A DNA stretch of 64,000 nucleotides from Allobosea psychrotolerans (GTDB taxonomy: Bacteria; Pseudomonadota; Alphaproteobacteria; Rhizobiales; Beijerinckiaceae), in NCBI RefSeq assembly GCF_002917105.1, contig NZ_PQFZ01000001.1:62001-126000 (forward strand), written 5' to 3'. The notes under the pieces are model-generated. The model saw nothing but the letters and a program-made list of their open reading frames with translations. It did not search any database and was not told where the DNA came from. Made by a program: the position numbers and the translations under genes. Every line of letters begins with the position of its first letter. Position 1 is the stretch's first letter. Of this stretch, positions 50,138 through 58,968 are shown one piece after another.

Positions 50138-51556
50138 ATGGCTTCAGCGAACATCATACCCTTGATCATGGCTGGTGGTTCCGGGACGCGGCTGTGGCCT
50201 TTGTCTCGCGATACGATGCCCAAACAGTTCATCGGTCTGCTGGATGACGGTCTGTCGACCTTCCAGGCGACGCTGCTGCGCGTGAAGGACGCCTCCTTCG
50301 ACAAGCCGATCGTCGTCACCAATCATGAATTCCGCTTCGTCGTCGCCGAGCAGATGCAGGCGGTCGGTGTCGAAGGCGACATCGTCCTGGAGCCGGAGCG
50401 GCGCGATTCCGCTGCCGCCATCGCCGTCGGCGCGCTCCTGGCGAGCAGCCGGGCGGGAGATGCGATCTGCGTCGCGCTGGCGGCCGACCATATCGTCGCC
50501 GATGTCGACGGCTTCCGCGCCGATTGCGCCAAGGCTGCAAGGCTTGCAGCCTCGGGCCTGATCATGACCTTCGGCATCGTGCCGACGAAGCCCGCGACCG
50601 GTTACGGCTATCTTGAGCCCGGCGGCGCGCTCGACGTGCCCGGTGCGAGCCGGCTGACTCGCTTCGTCGAGAAGCCGGATGCGAAGACGGCCCAGCTCTA
50701 TGTCGACCAAGGCTTCCTCTGGAACAGCGGCAATTTCGTTTTTGCAGCCGCCGGTATGATCGAGGAGCTCGACCTCTATGCGCCGGAGGTGATCGCGGGC
50801 GCGCGCGCCGCGCTTGCCGAGGCCAAGCGCGACCTCGACTTCCTGCGGCTTGATGCGGCCGGCTTCGCGCGGGCGATGAAGGTTTCGATCGACTACGCCG
50901 TGATGGAGAAGACCAAGCATGCCGGCGTGCTCGCGGCGAGCTTCGATTGGTCGGATGTCGGCGCCTGGGACTCGATCTACGAGGTCAAGCCCAAGGACGG
51001 GGATGGCAATGTGCTGGAAGGGCCGGTGGTCGCGCTCGACACGCGCGGCACGCTGGTGCGCAGCGAGGACATTCTGACGACGGTGATCGGGCTCGATGAC
51101 GCCGTCGTCGTGACGACGCGCGACGCGGTCCTGGTCACGACCAAGGCACAGGCCGGCAACGTCAAGGCCCTGGTCGAGCAGATGAAGAGCGACGGCCGGC
51201 GCGAGGCGAGCGAGCATCTGCGCATCTACCGGCCCTGGGGATGGTATCAACGCATCGATCTCGGGGCACGGTTCCAGGTCAAGCGCATCAACGTCAAGCC
51301 CGGCGGTTTGCTCAGCCTGCAGAAACATTTCCACCGCGCCGAGCACTGGGTCGTGGTCTCGGGAACCGCCGAGGTCACCCTCGACGGTGCGGTGTCCTAT
51401 ATCCACGAGAACGAGTCGATCTACCTGCCGATCGGCTGCACCCATCGCCTCGCCAACCCCGGCAAGATCGCGCTCGAACTCATCGAGGTCCAGGTCGGCT
51501 CCTATACCGGCGAGGACGACATCGTCCGCATCGAGGATGTCTACGCGAGAACCTGA
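50138..51556 (+). CDS. manC: Mannose-1-phosphate guanylyltransferase / mannose-6-phosphate isomerase
   Basis: Makes GDP-mannose from mannose-1-phosphate and GTP, and often converts fructose-6-phosphate to mannose-6-phosphate. The 472-residue product has the nucleotidyl-transferase loop LIMAGGSGTRLWPLSRDTMP, FVEKPDAKTAQLYVDQGFLW and DYAVMEKTKHAGVLAASFDW, then a cupin isomerase domain with GGLLSQKHFHRAEHW-like metal residues (QKHFHRAEHWVVVSGTAEV). The ATG at 50138 is favoured by family alignment; 50075 is open too. Divergent from the WcaJ-type gene, the pair suggests a mannose- or fucose-containing surface polysaccharide. Confidence 0.94.
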   Translation: MASANIIPLIMAGGSGTRLWPLSRDTMPKQFIGLLDDGLSTFQATLLRVKDASFDKPIVVTNHEFRFVVAEQMQAVGVEGDIVLEPERRDSAAAIAVGALLASSRAGDAICVALAADHIVADVDGFRADCAKAARLAASGLIMTFGIVPTKPATGYGYLEPGGALDVPGASRLTRFVEKPDAKTAQLYVDQGFLWNSGNFVFAAAGMIEELDLYAPEVIAGARAALAEAKRDLDFLRLDAAGFARAMKVSIDYAVMEKTKHAGVLAASFDWSDVGAWDSIYEVKPKDGDGNVLEGPVVALDTRGTLVRSEDILTTVIGLDDAVVVTTRDAVLVTTKAQAGNVKALVEQMKSDGRREASEHLRIYRPWGWYQRIDLGARFQVKRINVKPGGLLSLQKHFHRAEHWVVVSGTAEVTLDGAVSYIHENESIYLPIGCTHRLANPGKIALELIEVQVGSYTGEDDIVRIEDVYART

Positions 51557-51616
51557 CACCACGGGCGGGTAGCGTCTTTGCCGCCCTCCATTGCGCAGCT
51601 TTTGTGGAATATCCTG

Positions 51617-52366
51617 ATGACGTCACGAGCCCCTTCGCCGCCAACAGGCCGCATTGCGCGCGGCGGCAAGGCGATCTATGGCGCGCCGCTCGGCATCCTT
51701 ATGCTGGAGGCGCGCTTCCCTCGCATCCTCGGCGATATGGGCAATGGTGCGACCTGGCCGTTCCCGGTGCTGTATCGCGTCGTGTCGGGTGCGAGCCCCG
51801 ACAAGGTGGTGATGCAGGGCGCTGCCGGCCTGCTGCCGGCTTTCATCGATGCAGCCCGGGATCTCGTCCGCCTCGGTGCGGAGGCGATCACGACCAATTG
51901 CGGCTTCCTCTCGCTGTTCCAGCGCGAAATCGCGGCCGCCGTCGGCGTTCCCGTCGCGACCTCGTCGCTGATGCAGGTGCCCTGGGTGCAGGCGACGCTG
52001 CCGCCGGCCAAGCGCGTCGGGCTGGTCACGGTTTCGGCCAGGACGCTGAGCCCGGCCCATCTCGAAGGGGCGGGCGTGCCGCTCGACGTGCCGGTTGCGG
52101 GCACCGAGAACGGCCAGGAGTTCTTCCGCGTCCTGATCAAGGCCGAGAAGGACGACATGGATATCGACCTCGCCGAGCAGGATGTGGTCGAAGCCGCGCT
52201 CGACCTCATCGCGAAGAACCCGGATGTCGGCGCCATTGTGCTGGAATGCACCAATATGCCGCCCTATGCCGCGGCGGTGCAGGCGGCCACCGGATTGCCG
52301 GTCTACGACATCTACTCGATGATCACCTGGTTCCACGCAGGATTGCGGCCGCGCGTCTTCGCCTGA
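51617..52366 (+). CDS. Aspartate/glutamate racemase superfamily protein
   Basis: A 249-residue cytoplasmic protein with the two-cysteine site of the family: Cys95 in AITTNCGFLSL and Cys211 in IVLECTNMPPY. The surrounding RKARYGAPLGIL-like start and MGNGATWPFPV fit the branch near hydantoin racemase and maleate isomerase. The reaction could be amino acid or hydantoin racemisation or isomerisation of a dicarboxylate. The ATG at 51617 is preferred over a TTG at 51578. It is convergent with the 3-hydroxyacyl-CoA dehydrogenase-like gene. Confidence 0.85.
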   Translation: MTSRAPSPPTGRIARGGKAIYGAPLGILMLEARFPRILGDMGNGATWPFPVLYRVVSGASPDKVVMQGAAGLLPAFIDAARDLVRLGAEAITTNCGFLSLFQREIAAAVGVPVATSSLMQVPWVQATLPPAKRVGLVTVSARTLSPAHLEGAGVPLDVPVAGTENGQEFFRVLIKAEKDDMDIDLAEQDVVEAALDLIAKNPDVGAIVLECTNMPPYAAAVQAATGLPVYDIYSMITWFHAGLRPRVFA

Positions 52367-52382
52367 TCACAGGCGAAGCGAG

Positions 52383-53300
52383 CTACTCGCTGACGAGTTT
52401 GCGTGATTTCAACAAGGCGAGCAGGCCCTCGTCGCGGCGCATCTCCAGTTCAGCGATCGAACGGCCGGCGGCTTCTTCCGCGACGCCGGCGATGATCGCG
52501 CGCTGGACCTCCTCGCCCAGGCCGGGATTGCCCAGCGCCTGCCAGCGCCGCACCTGGCTTGGGCCGAGATGGGCGAGGTAGCCAGCGATGCCGCCTTCGC
52601 CGCCGCCGAGATGATAGGTCATATGCGGCCCCATCAGAGCCCAGCGTAGGCCGGGACCATTGCACAAAGCCGCGTCGATTTCGGAGACGCTGGCGACGCC
52701 CTGCTCGACCAGATGCACCGCCTCCCGGTAGAGCGCCGAGGCCAGCCGGTTGGCGATATGGCCGGGCATTTCGCGGTTCAGGATTACCGGCCGGCGGCCA
52801 AGCTCGCGATAGAAGGCGGCGGCGCGCGCAACGACAGCCTCGTCTTCGCCGACGATCTCGACCAGCGGCACGAGATGCGGCGGGTTGAACGGGTGGGCGA
52901 CGATGATACGGGCGGGGTTGGCGCAATCGGCGACGATGGCGCTGCGGACCAGCGCCGAGGTCGAGCTGGCGATGATCGCATCCGGCGGGCTGCCGGCATC
53001 GATGCGGGCGAGCAGCTCGCGCTTCACGGCCTCGTTCTCGGGACCGTTCTCCTGCACGAATTGCACACCGGACAAGGTCGCTGCGAGATCGGCGGAAAAG
53101 GCGATGTTGCCGGTGCCGATCAGGCCGAGTTCGGCGAGCTGCGCGCGAGCGCGTTCGACATGAGCGCGAAACTTTACCTCGGCTTCCGGCGCCGGATCAT
53201 AGGCGGAAACGTCGAGGCCGTGGGCGGTGGCAAGCGCCGCCCAGCTCGCGCCGATCATGCCGGCGCCGACGATGGCGACACGCTGGATGGTTTGTGTCAT
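52383..53300 (-). CDS. 3-hydroxyacyl-CoA dehydrogenase-family oxidoreductase (lambda-crystallin / L-gulonate or carnitine dehydrogenase type)
   Basis: NAD-dependent dehydrogenase of 305 residues oxidising a 3-hydroxy acid. The Rossmann motif is VAIVGAGMIGASWAALATA (GxGxxG). FVQENGPENEAVKRELLARI, IIASSTSALV and the catalytic His in RIIVAHPFNPPHLVPLVEIV follow, then GHIANRLASALYREAVHLVE. The single-domain length fits lambda-crystallin-like and L-carnitine dehydrogenase branches more than beta-oxidation enzymes. It lies 6 bases downstream of the IlvD/Edd gene, so a sugar-acid substrate such as an aldonate or gulonate is plausible. Confidence 0.9.
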   Translation of the reverse strand: MTQTIQRVAIVGAGMIGASWAALATAHGLDVSAYDPAPEAEVKFRAHVERARAQLAELGLIGTGNIAFSADLAATLSGVQFVQENGPENEAVKRELLARIDAGSPPDAIIASSTSALVRSAIVADCANPARIIVAHPFNPPHLVPLVEIVGEDEAVVARAAAFYRELGRRPVILNREMPGHIANRLASALYREAVHLVEQGVASVSEIDAALCNGPGLRWALMGPHMTYHLGGGEGGIAGYLAHLGPSQVRRWQALGNPGLGEEVQRAIIAGVAEEAAGRSIAELEMRRDEGLLALLKSRKLVSE

Positions 53301-53306
53301 CGGCGC

Positions 53307-55037
53307 CTAGTGAATCTCCGGCTCAGGGATCTTCGCCGTGCCTTCGAGATAGTCGAAATCGCAGCCCTTGTCGGCCTGGCGGATATGGGCGGCGGACATC
53401 TTGCCGTAGCCGCGCGGGTAGTCGCGGTTCGGCGGCGACCAGATCGCGAGGCGGGCAGCGATCTCTGTGTCGCTCAGATTGACATTGATGCTGCGCGCCT
53501 CGACATCGACGCTGATGATGTCGCCGGTCCTGACCGCCGCGAGCGGTCCCTTGATATAGGCTTCGGGCGCGACATGAAGCACGCAGGCGCCGTAGCTGGT
53601 GCCGGACATGCGGGCGTCCGAAATGCGCAGCATGTCGCGCACGCCCTGCTTCAGCAGCTTGCGCGGGATCGGCATCATGCCCCATTCCGGCATGCCGGGA
53701 CCGCCGACGGGGCCGCAATTCTTCAGCACCATGACATGGTCGGCGGTGACGTCGAGGCTCTCGTCGTTCACCGCCTTCATCATCGCATCATAGTCTTCGA
53801 AGACCAGCGCCGGACCTGAATGCTTGAGCAGGCGCGGCTCGGCGGCGGAAGGCTTGATGACGCAGCCATCGGGAGCGAGGTTGCCCTTGAGCACGGCCAG
53901 CCCATTGGCGGTCGAGACGGCGCGGTCGAGCGGGCGGATGACGTTGTCGTCATAGATCTTGGCCAGCGCGATCGTCTCCGAGATCGGCTTGCCGGTTACC
54001 GTCATCGCGTCGGTGTGGAGCTTGCTCTCGAGCTGCTTGAGCAGGGCCGGCAGCCCGCCGGCATAGAAGAAGTCCTCCATCAGGAACTCGCCGGAGGGGC
54101 GTAAGTTGGCGATCACCGGCACCGTCCGTGAGAAGGCGTCGAAATCATCCGGCGTCAGCGACACGCCGGCGCGTCCGGCCATGGCGATCAGATGGATGAT
54201 GGCGTTGGTCGAGCCCGCCACCGCCATATGCACCGTCAGCGCGTTCTCGAAGCTTTTCCGCGTCAGAATCCGGTCAGGCGTCAGATCCTCCCAGACCATC
54301 TCGACGATGCGCTTGCCCGCCGCCGCGGCCATGCGGGGATGGGCCGCATCTGCTGCGGGGATGGCTGATGCGCCGGGCAGCGTCAGGCCCAGCACCTCGG
54401 CATGGCTCATCATGGTAGCGGCAGTGCCCATCACCATGCAGGTGCCATAGGAGCGGGCGATGCCGCTCTCCATGTCGCGCCATTGATCGTCGGTGATGTT
54501 GCCGGCTTCCTTCTCGGCCCAGTATTTCCAGACATCGGCGCCGGAGCCCAGCACCTTGCCGGCCCAGTTGCCGCGCAGCATTGGGCCGGCCGGGACGAAG
54601 ATGAAGGGCAGGCCGGCGCTGCAGGCGCCCATGATCAGGGCCGGGGTGGATTTGTCGCAGCCGCCCAGCAGCACCGCGCCATCCAGCGGATGGGAACGGA
54701 TCGATTCCTCGGCCTCCATCGCCAGGAAGTTGCGATAGAGCATCGTCGTCGGCTTTTGGTACTGCTCCGAGACCGACATCACCGGGATCTCGACGGGAAA
54801 GCCGCCCGCGGCCCAAACGGCGCGCTTCACCGCCTCGGCGCGGTCGCGCAGATGGGTGTGGCAGGGGTTGATCTCGGACCAGGTGTTGAGGATGCCGATG
54901 ACCGGCTTGCCCATGAACTCGTCATGGCCGAAGCCCATCTGCAGCGCCCGCGAGCGATGGCCGAAGGAGCGCAGGTCGCTGGCGCCGAACCAGCGCTTGC
55001 TGCGCAGGGTGTCGGGCGTCTTGCGGGGATGGGTCAT
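53307..55037 (-). CDS. IlvD/Edd-family sugar-acid dehydratase (arabonate/xylonate dehydratase type)
   Basis: Iron-sulfur dehydratase of 576 residues that removes water from an aldonic acid to give a 2-keto-3-deoxy acid. The cluster ligands are visible as NPCHTHLRDRAEAVKRAVW, LLGGCDKSTPALIMGA and SYGTCMVMGTAATM. FGHRSRALQMGFGHDEFMGK and LSDTEIAARLA follow the arabonate/xylonate branch better than branched-chain IlvD. The ATG at 55037 follows GAGG. It lies downstream of a DapA-family lyase gene, a typical pairing for non-phosphorylative sugar breakdown, where the lyase takes the dehydratase product. Confidence 0.91.
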   Translation of the reverse strand: MTHPRKTPDTLRSKRWFGASDLRSFGHRSRALQMGFGHDEFMGKPVIGILNTWSEINPCHTHLRDRAEAVKRAVWAAGGFPVEIPVMSVSEQYQKPTTMLYRNFLAMEAEESIRSHPLDGAVLLGGCDKSTPALIMGACSAGLPFIFVPAGPMLRGNWAGKVLGSGADVWKYWAEKEAGNITDDQWRDMESGIARSYGTCMVMGTAATMMSHAEVLGLTLPGASAIPAADAAHPRMAAAAGKRIVEMVWEDLTPDRILTRKSFENALTVHMAVAGSTNAIIHLIAMAGRAGVSLTPDDFDAFSRTVPVIANLRPSGEFLMEDFFYAGGLPALLKQLESKLHTDAMTVTGKPISETIALAKIYDDNVIRPLDRAVSTANGLAVLKGNLAPDGCVIKPSAAEPRLLKHSGPALVFEDYDAMMKAVNDESLDVTADHVMVLKNCGPVGGPGMPEWGMMPIPRKLLKQGVRDMLRISDARMSGTSYGACVLHVAPEAYIKGPLAAVRTGDIISVDVEARSINVNLSDTEIAARLAIWSPPNRDYPRGYGKMSAAHIRQADKGCDFDYLEGTAKIPEPEIH

Positions 55038-55071
55038 GGCGGCGTGTCCTCGGATGGTTTCTTGATGATGC

Positions 55072-55117
55072 GTTGTCATTCCGGGTTCGGCCCTATGGGC
55101 AGCCCCGGAATGACAAC
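55072..55117. terminator. Hairpin between the DapA-like and IlvD/Edd genes
   Basis: GTTGTCATTCCGGG (55072-55085) pairs with CCCGGAATGACAAC (55104-55117), 14 base pairs with an 18-base loop. It lies inside the minus-strand run of catabolic genes, so it may be an intra-operon attenuator or an RNA-processing site. Its CATTCCGGG arm matches the hairpin at 3084-3120. Confidence 0.55.
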
Positions 55118-55121
55118 GGTA

Positions 55122-56069
55122 TTACTCCGCCGCTACGCGGGCCGGGCTCCAGCCGGAGACGATGCGGCGCAGTTCCGCGCGCTCGGCCTCGTTCAGTTCG
55201 GGCAGGCCAGGCAGGCGCACCGGGCCGACAGGAGTGCCGAGCAGGCCGAGCGCCTCCTTCACCACCGTGACATTGGCGCCGTTACCGTATTTCGTCCGCA
55301 TCGTCTCGAAGCCGGCGATCTCGCTGACCTGCGCACGCGCCTTGGCGAAGTCGCCCGCCTCCAGCGCCTGCCAGATCGCGAGCGAGCGTTCGGGCGCGAC
55401 ATTGACCAGCCCCGAGGTGAAGCCGCGGGCGCCCAGCGCGTAGAAGGGCGCGGCCCAACCTTCGGCCAGGCCGCAGATCCAGTTGGCGCTGCTGCCTTCC
55501 GTGGCGCGGACGCATTCGGACAGCAGCATCACATTGGTCGAGGCGAATTTCACGCCGGCGACATTGGCATGCGTCGCCACGCGGACGAGATCCTTCACGC
55601 CGATCGCATCCGAGCGGATATAGGCGACGACGGGCAGCGTCAGCGCCTCGGCGATGGCGATGATGTAGTCGGCCTGCGACTGCGGCGCGGCGAAGGGGTC
55701 GAGCGGGTGATGCACCATCACCGCGTCGCAGCCCGCGGTCGCGGCGAGCCTGCCGGTCGAGACGGCTTCGCGCAGCGAGCGGCCGATGCCGGCGGTCACC
55801 AGCGCCTTGCCATTGGCGGCCTGCGCGGCGACGGCATGGCTGCGCACGACCTCGTCGGTCGTCATCGGGTAGAACTCGCCGGTGTTGCCGGCGGAGACGA
55901 TGTTGTGGATGCCTGCGGCAGCGATGCGCGCGACGATCTTGGCCGTCACCGCCCAATCGGCCTCGCCATCTGCCCCCCAGGCGGTGACATGCACGCCGGA
56001 GATGCCGCGCAAAGCCTTGCGCACTTTGTTTTCGTGTTTTTGGCTTTCGTGTTTTTGGTCATTCGTCAT
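55122..56069 (-). CDS. DapA-family aldolase/dehydratase
   Basis: A Schiff-base class I lyase, 315 residues, of the dihydrodipicolinate synthase superfamily. NIVSAGNTGEFYPMTTDEV gives the substrate-binding loop, AVMVHHPLDPF and VVAYIRSD the usual Tyr region, and VAGVKFAS the Schiff-base Lys. In this context it most likely cleaves or dehydrates a 2-keto-3-deoxy sugar acid rather than making lysine. The N-terminal residues KHESQKHENK arise from a 14-base direct repeat. The start overlaps the end of the GntR gene by 11 bases, indicating co-transcription. Confidence 0.9.
   Translation of the reverse strand: MTNDQKHESQKHENKVRKALRGISGVHVTAWGADGEADWAVTAKIVARIAAAGIHNIVSAGNTGEFYPMTTDEVVRSHAVAAQAANGKALVTAGIGRSLREAVSTGRLAATAGCDAVMVHHPLDPFAAPQSQADYIIAIAEALTLPVVAYIRSDAIGVKDLVRVATHANVAGVKFASTNVMLLSECVRATEGSSANWICGLAEGWAAPFYALGARGFTSGLVNVAPERSLAIWQALEAGDFAKARAQVSEIAGFETMRTKYGNGANVTVVKEALGLLGTPVGPVRLPGLPELNEAERAELRRIVSGWSPARVAAE
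56030..56058. repeat. Short tandem repeat inside a gene start
   Basis: TTTCGTGTTTTTGG occurs at 56030-56043 and again at 56045-56058, a 15-base period that keeps the frame. On the minus strand it encodes KHESQ then KHENK at residues 6-15 of the DapA-like protein. Confidence 0.7.
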
Positions 56070-56778
56070 AGGCCAGTCCCTCCGCATCCGCGCCGAACAC
56101 CTGGCGCACATGGGCTTTCGCCGAGCGCACGATGTGGCGTCTCATCCTCGTCTCGGCGAGCGCCGGATCGCGTCCCGCCAGCGCCTCGAAAATCGATTTG
56201 TGTTCCTCAAAGCCCTGGCCGCGCTCGGCAGGCTCGGAGAGCAGGGCGATGCGCTGGGCGTGATCGTACATGCGCTGGCCGTCGAGCCGGCGCTCGAGAT
56301 AGGTGCAGCCTGAAATCCGGTGGATCGCGCCGTGATACGCCTCGTTCAGGGTGACGAGGTCCTCGAGCGCGCTATGCGCCGTGGCATGCTCCATGTCGTC
56401 GATCAGGCGCGCCATCTCGGCGATGTCGGAATCGCGCAGCCGGTTGGCTGCGATATGGGCCATGACGCTTTCGAGTGCGGCGCGGCCGAGGGCCATTTCC
56501 AGAGCCTGCCGGGCCGAGAACTCGACGAAGACGCCGCGCCGGGGTTCCGTCCGGACCAGGCCCTCGCTTTCCAGCTTGCGGATCGCGTCCTTCACCGGGG
56601 TGGTGCTGACGCCGAGCATCTCGGCGAGCTGGCGCTCGTTCAGGCGCTCGCCATTGCGGAAGCGCCCGGCGACGATCGCACGACGCAAGCGCTCATGCAC
56701 ATGCTCGCGCAGGGAGCGCAGCAGATGCGGAGCGACGGGCTCGATGGCGATCGATTGCGACACTGCATTCCAGGACAT
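56059..56778 (-). CDS. GntR-family regulator, FCD type
   Basis: A 239-residue regulator. The winged helix includes HERLRRAIVAGRFRNGERLN and ERQLAEMLGVSTTPVKDAIR with wing LVRTEPRRGVFVEF; the FCD domain follows with ALESVMAHIAANRL, TLNEAYHGAIHRISGCTYLE and EHKSIFEALAGRDPALAETR. The ATG at 56778 follows TTGGAA; the open frame upstream is not coding-like. It heads the minus-strand catabolic run and is divergent from the tctC-like gene, so it probably regulates both sides in response to a sugar acid. Confidence 0.92.
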   Translation of the reverse strand: MSWNAVSQSIAIEPVAPHLLRSLREHVHERLRRAIVAGRFRNGERLNERQLAEMLGVSTTPVKDAIRKLESEGLVRTEPRRGVFVEFSARQALEMALGRAALESVMAHIAANRLRDSDIAEMARLIDDMEHATAHSALEDLVTLNEAYHGAIHRISGCTYLERRLDGQRMYDHAQRIALLSEPAERGQGFEEHKSIFEALAGRDPALAETRMRRHIVRSAKAHVRQVFGADAEGLAYDE

Positions 56779-56885
56779 GGCGATTCCAAGACATGGTTTC
56801 ACGGCCGACGAATCCCGGATGGGAGTTGAGGCCGGCCAGGAGCCCATGGCGGCACCAAACATCACAAACCGCAAGTGCAGGCAAG

Positions 56886-56899
56886 TCTGAAATTTCAGA
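56886..56899. promoter_or_regulatory. 14-bp palindrome in a divergent promoter
   Basis: TCTGAAATTTCAGA is perfectly symmetric and is followed by a partial copy, TTTCAAAT. It lies 108 bases from the GntR start and 105 bases before the TctC start, a fitting position for a GntR operator. Confidence 0.45.
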
Positions 56900-57003
56900 T
56901 TTCAAATCCCGAATGCCGTGCTATGTCACCCTTAAGGCCAAGCCAAGGGCCGCACCGGCGCAACGAGCCGGGACTGGAAAACGCAATGGGAGGATCGCCG
57001 ACA

Positions 57004-57972
57004 ATGAGACTGACACGCAGGGCCATGGTCGCCGCCGCTTGCCTGGCTGCCGCGCCGGCCGCGATGGCCCAGGGAGATTATCCCTCCAAGGTGGTGACGA
57101 TCGTCGTGCCCTTCGCCGCGGGTGGCACCACCGACATCCTCGGACGTCTGCTCGCCGAAAGGCTGGGCGCCCGGATGAACGGCCGCTTCATCGTCGAGAA
57201 CCGGGCCGGAGCCGGCGGCAATACCGGCGTCGCCGCCGTCGCCCGCTCGACGCCCGATGGCTACACGCTGACCATGGGCACGGTCTCGACCCATGCGATC
57301 AATCCCGGCGTCTACGCCAAGATGCCCTATGACCACGTCAAGGATTTCGCGCCGATCTCGCAGGTGGCGAGCGTGCCGAACATCCTGATGGTCAATATCG
57401 ACCTGCCGGCCAAGACGGTGCCGGAGCTGATCGCGCTGTTGAAGGCCAATCCCGGCAAATACTCGTTCGGCTCGTCGGGTGCCGGCACCTCGACGCATAT
57501 GGCCGCAGAGTTGTTCAAGGTCGCGACCGGAACCGACATGGCCCATGTGCCTTATCGCTCCAGCGGGCAGGTGACGCAGGATCTGCTCTCGGGCCAGATC
57601 CAGGTCTCCTTCGACAACATCACCATCGCCTGGCCGCATGTCGAGGCCGGCAAGATCCGCGCGCTCGCCACCGCGACGCCGGAGCGGCTGGGCGTCGCCC
57701 CGGACCTGCCGGCGCTGGCCGAGTTCATCCCGGGCTATGCCGCGACCTCCTGGCACGGCTTCTTCGCGCCGTCGGGCGTGCCCAAGGAGATCGTCGCCAG
57801 GCTCTCCACCGAGGTGCAGGCGATCATGCGCGAGCCCGGCACGATCGAGCAATTGAAGAAGCTCGGCGTCGATCCCGTCGGTTCGACGCAAGAACAATTC
57901 GCCGCCCATATCGCCGCCGAGACCAAGCGCTGGGGCGAGGTGGCGCAGAAGGCGAATGTGAAGATCGAATGA
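57004..57972 (+). CDS. TctC-type tripartite tricarboxylate transporter substrate-binding protein (orphan)
   Basis: Periplasmic receptor of 322 residues for a carboxylate or related compound. The start MRLTRRAMVAAACLAAAPAA is an export signal with an Arg pair. The mature protein shows VVTIVVPFAAGGTTDILGRL, IVENRAGAGGNTGVAAVA, STPDGYTLTMGT and LPALAEFIPGYAATSWHGFF, all Bug/TctC marks. No TctA or TctB gene is found in the window, so it must use partners encoded elsewhere. It is divergent from the GntR gene and upstream of the RraA- and SMP-30-type genes. Confidence 0.92.
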   Translation: MRLTRRAMVAAACLAAAPAAMAQGDYPSKVVTIVVPFAAGGTTDILGRLLAERLGARMNGRFIVENRAGAGGNTGVAAVARSTPDGYTLTMGTVSTHAINPGVYAKMPYDHVKDFAPISQVASVPNILMVNIDLPAKTVPELIALLKANPGKYSFGSSGAGTSTHMAAELFKVATGTDMAHVPYRSSGQVTQDLLSGQIQVSFDNITIAWPHVEAGKIRALATATPERLGVAPDLPALAEFIPGYAATSWHGFFAPSGVPKEIVARLSTEVQAIMREPGTIEQLKKLGVDPVGSTQEQFAAHIAAETKRWGEVAQKANVKIE

Positions 57973-58010
57973 TCGAAGGGCCGATCATTCCGCCAGCGCG
58001 GCCGCCCGAC

Positions 58011-58075
58011 GTGGCGGTCTGCGCTTCCGGTGCTCACGTACTCGAGTACGCTCCGCTCCGGTTCTCGACCGCCAC
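58011..58075. repeat. Long imperfect hairpin centred on CGTACTCGAGTACG
   Basis: The centre CGTACTCGAGTACG (58037-58050) is a 14-bp perfect palindrome. Outer arms GTGGCGGTC (58011-58019) and GACCGCCAC (58067-58075) also pair. It lies between the tctC-like and rraA-like genes. It may be a terminator or a mobile palindromic repeat. Confidence 0.6.
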
Positions 58076-58133
58076 GCCATCCGTCTCAAGCTGACGAAAT
58101 GCTCGACCCTTCGCTGGAGCCCCGCTCAAGATC

Positions 58134-58847
58134 ATGACGACCCTCACTCCCGAAAACCGCACCAAGCTGAAGCGCGTCTCGACCGCCACGCTCACCACGG
58201 CCCTGTTCAAGCGCGGCTTCCGCAACGTCTTCATTCAGGATGTCAGGCCGCTCAGCCAGAAGTCCGGCTCGATGGTCGGGGAGGCCTTCACGCTGCGCTA
58301 TATCCCGGCGCGCGAGGATCTCGACCTGCTCTCGGCCTTCGAGGGCACGCAGCATCCGCAGCGGCGCGCGGTCGAGGACTGCCCGCCCGGCCATGTCATG
58401 GTCATCGACAGCCGCAAGGATCCGCGCGCGGCCTCGGCCGGCGGCATCCTGGTTTCGCGCCTGATGCAGCGCGGCGTTGCCGGCGTCGTCACCGATGGCG
58501 GCTTTCGCGATACGCCGGAGATCGCCGCGATGGCGATCCCCGCCTATCACAACCGTCCGAGCGCGCCGACCAACCTGATCCGCCACCATGCGCTCGACAT
58601 CAACGCGCCGATCGCCTGCGGCGACGTCGCGGTCTATCCCGGCGACATCATCGTCGGCGACGGCGAGGGCGTCTGCGTCATCCCCGCCCATCTCGCCAAC
58701 GAGATCGCGCCGGAGGTCTATGAGCAGACGGCCTATGAGGATTTCGTCGCCGAGCGCGTGCGCGCCGGGCAGGGCATCTTCGGGCTTTATCCCGCCGATG
58801 CCGAGACCAAGGCAGAGTTCGCCAAATGGCGGCCGAGCTGGTCCTGA
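58134..58847 (+). CDS. RraA-family protein (4-hydroxy-4-methyl-2-oxoglutarate aldolase / oxaloacetate decarboxylase-like)
   Basis: A 237-residue protein of the RraA/HMG aldolase fold, usually a divalent-metal aldolase or decarboxylase in catabolic clusters. Signature elements are RSTATLTTALFKRG-like VSTATLTTALFKRG, MVGEAFTLRYIP, GHVMVIDSRKDPRAASAGG and GVAGVVTDGGFRDTPEIAAM with the metal-binding Asp, then GDVAVYPGDIIVGDGEGVCV. In context it could split a keto-acid intermediate. Its last bases recur after the SMP-30 gene (60065-60101). Confidence 0.87.
   Translation: MTTLTPENRTKLKRVSTATLTTALFKRGFRNVFIQDVRPLSQKSGSMVGEAFTLRYIPAREDLDLLSAFEGTQHPQRRAVEDCPPGHVMVIDSRKDPRAASAGGILVSRLMQRGVAGVVTDGGFRDTPEIAAMAIPAYHNRPSAPTNLIRHHALDINAPIACGDVAVYPGDIIVGDGEGVCVIPAHLANEIAPEVYEQTAYEDFVAERVRAGQGIFGLYPADAETKAEFAKWRPSWS
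58810..58846 (+). repeat. Source copy of a 37-base direct repeat (3' end of the RraA-type gene)
   Basis: AGGCAGAGTTCGCCAAATGG and the following 17 bases end the RraA-like coding region. The partner lies at 60065-60101; the first 21 bases are identical and 12 of the next 16 match. Confidence 0.75.
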
Positions 58848-58968
58848 CCGTTCGCGCCGCCCGCTGCTGAGGCGGCGCGCAGGCTCCAGGACCATATTCG
58901 GCGGAAGGCCGGCGAAGACCGGCTGCCGCGTTCCAAGACCATCAACGACAAAAAATCTGGGGGAAACA

